20,792 nt of DNA from Pseudomonadota bacterium (GTDB lineage: Bacteria > Desulfobacterota > Syntrophia > Syntrophales > JADFWA01): assembly GCA_030596145.1 (NCBI GenBank), contig JAUVKS010000009.1, forward strand, positions 1-20,792. Direction: 5' to 3'. Shown one piece after another: positions 20,786 to 20,792 of the stretch. The position numbers and the translations under genes were made by a program. The notes below the pieces were generated by a model. That model did not search any database, was not told where the DNA came from, and saw only the letters and a program-made list of their open reading frames with translations. Each line of letters begins with the position of its first letter. Within the stretch, counting starts at the first letter, position 1.

Positions 20786-20792
20786 GAGTAAA

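Larger units (their letters stand above)
20368..20792. other. 425-base region upstream of fliA, palindromic repeats only
   Basis: No supported gene. From left to right: a dispersed 29-base repeat (20382-20410), an inverted-repeat element (20439-20579), AT-rich sequence, and a long imperfect palindrome (20680-20785). A 112-codon open frame crosses all of these and is rejected as repeat translation. Confidence 0.65.

Overview
The window is a flagellar and chemotaxis locus from a Gram-negative bacterium, most likely a deltaproteobacterium in the broad sense (Desulfobacterota: sulfate reducer, syntroph or Geobacter-like). The clues are L-ring and P-ring genes (outer membrane), a csrA-fliW pair, a tetraheme c-type cytochrome, a chemoreceptor with a c-type heme motif, and a gene order (fliA ... 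flgF flgG flgA flgH flgI flgJ flgM flgN flgK flgL csrA fliW) that I associate with that group. The species cannot be named. Every gene I accept lies on the minus strand, so transcription runs from high to low coordinates.

Region by region, in transcription order. (1) 20792-20368: intergenic sequence with palindromic repeats. (2) 20367-18376: fliA (sigma-28), a FliL-like secreted protein and a degenerate histidine kinase. (3) 18375-17723: mobile-looking repeat sequence holding the C-terminal remnant of a four-helix-bundle (23S rRNA intervening-sequence type) protein, ending in a possible sigma-28 promoter. (4) 17722-15255: a coiled-coil protein, a membrane protein with a C-terminal DUF2802/SwrB-like helix-turn-helix, a FliK-like protein and an FlhB C-terminal-domain paralogue (FlhX). 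(5) 15254-14528: repeats and a sigma-54 promoter. (6) 14527-9617: rod, P-ring and L-ring genes flgF, flgG, flgA, flgH, flgI and flgJ. (7) 9616-9323: an octamer array and a strong sigma-28 promoter. (8) 9322-4928: the late operon flgM, flgN, flgK, flgL, csrA, fliW. (9) 4927-4309: MITE-like and palindromic repeats with a canonical sigma-28 promoter. (10) 4308-4093: a small HTH protein. (11) 3836-1: a sensory operon of tetraheme cytochrome, heme-type chemoreceptor, CheW and an HBM-type chemoreceptor that runs off the left edge.

The promoters fit a flagellar cascade. A sigma-54 site precedes the rod/ring operon. Sigma-28 sites precede flgM-flgN-flgK-flgL-csrA-fliW, the HTH gene and possibly the coiled-coil gene. 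FlgM holds FliA until the hook is finished. FliW and CsrA then couple flagellin level to translation.

The most unusual trait is the intergenic DNA. Nearly every gap is filled with arrays of short 7-8 base words, a different word in each gap, or with inverted-repeat elements built from such words. These run right up to stop codons and ribosome-binding sites, and in places into coding sequence (FlgH N-terminus, FliL-like protein, FlhX C-terminus). Two elements of about 390 bp share the same ends; one carries the four-helix-bundle remnant and the other a nested MITE-like insertion. A third element, with perfect 20-bp inverted ends, appears to have inserted into one of the word arrays.
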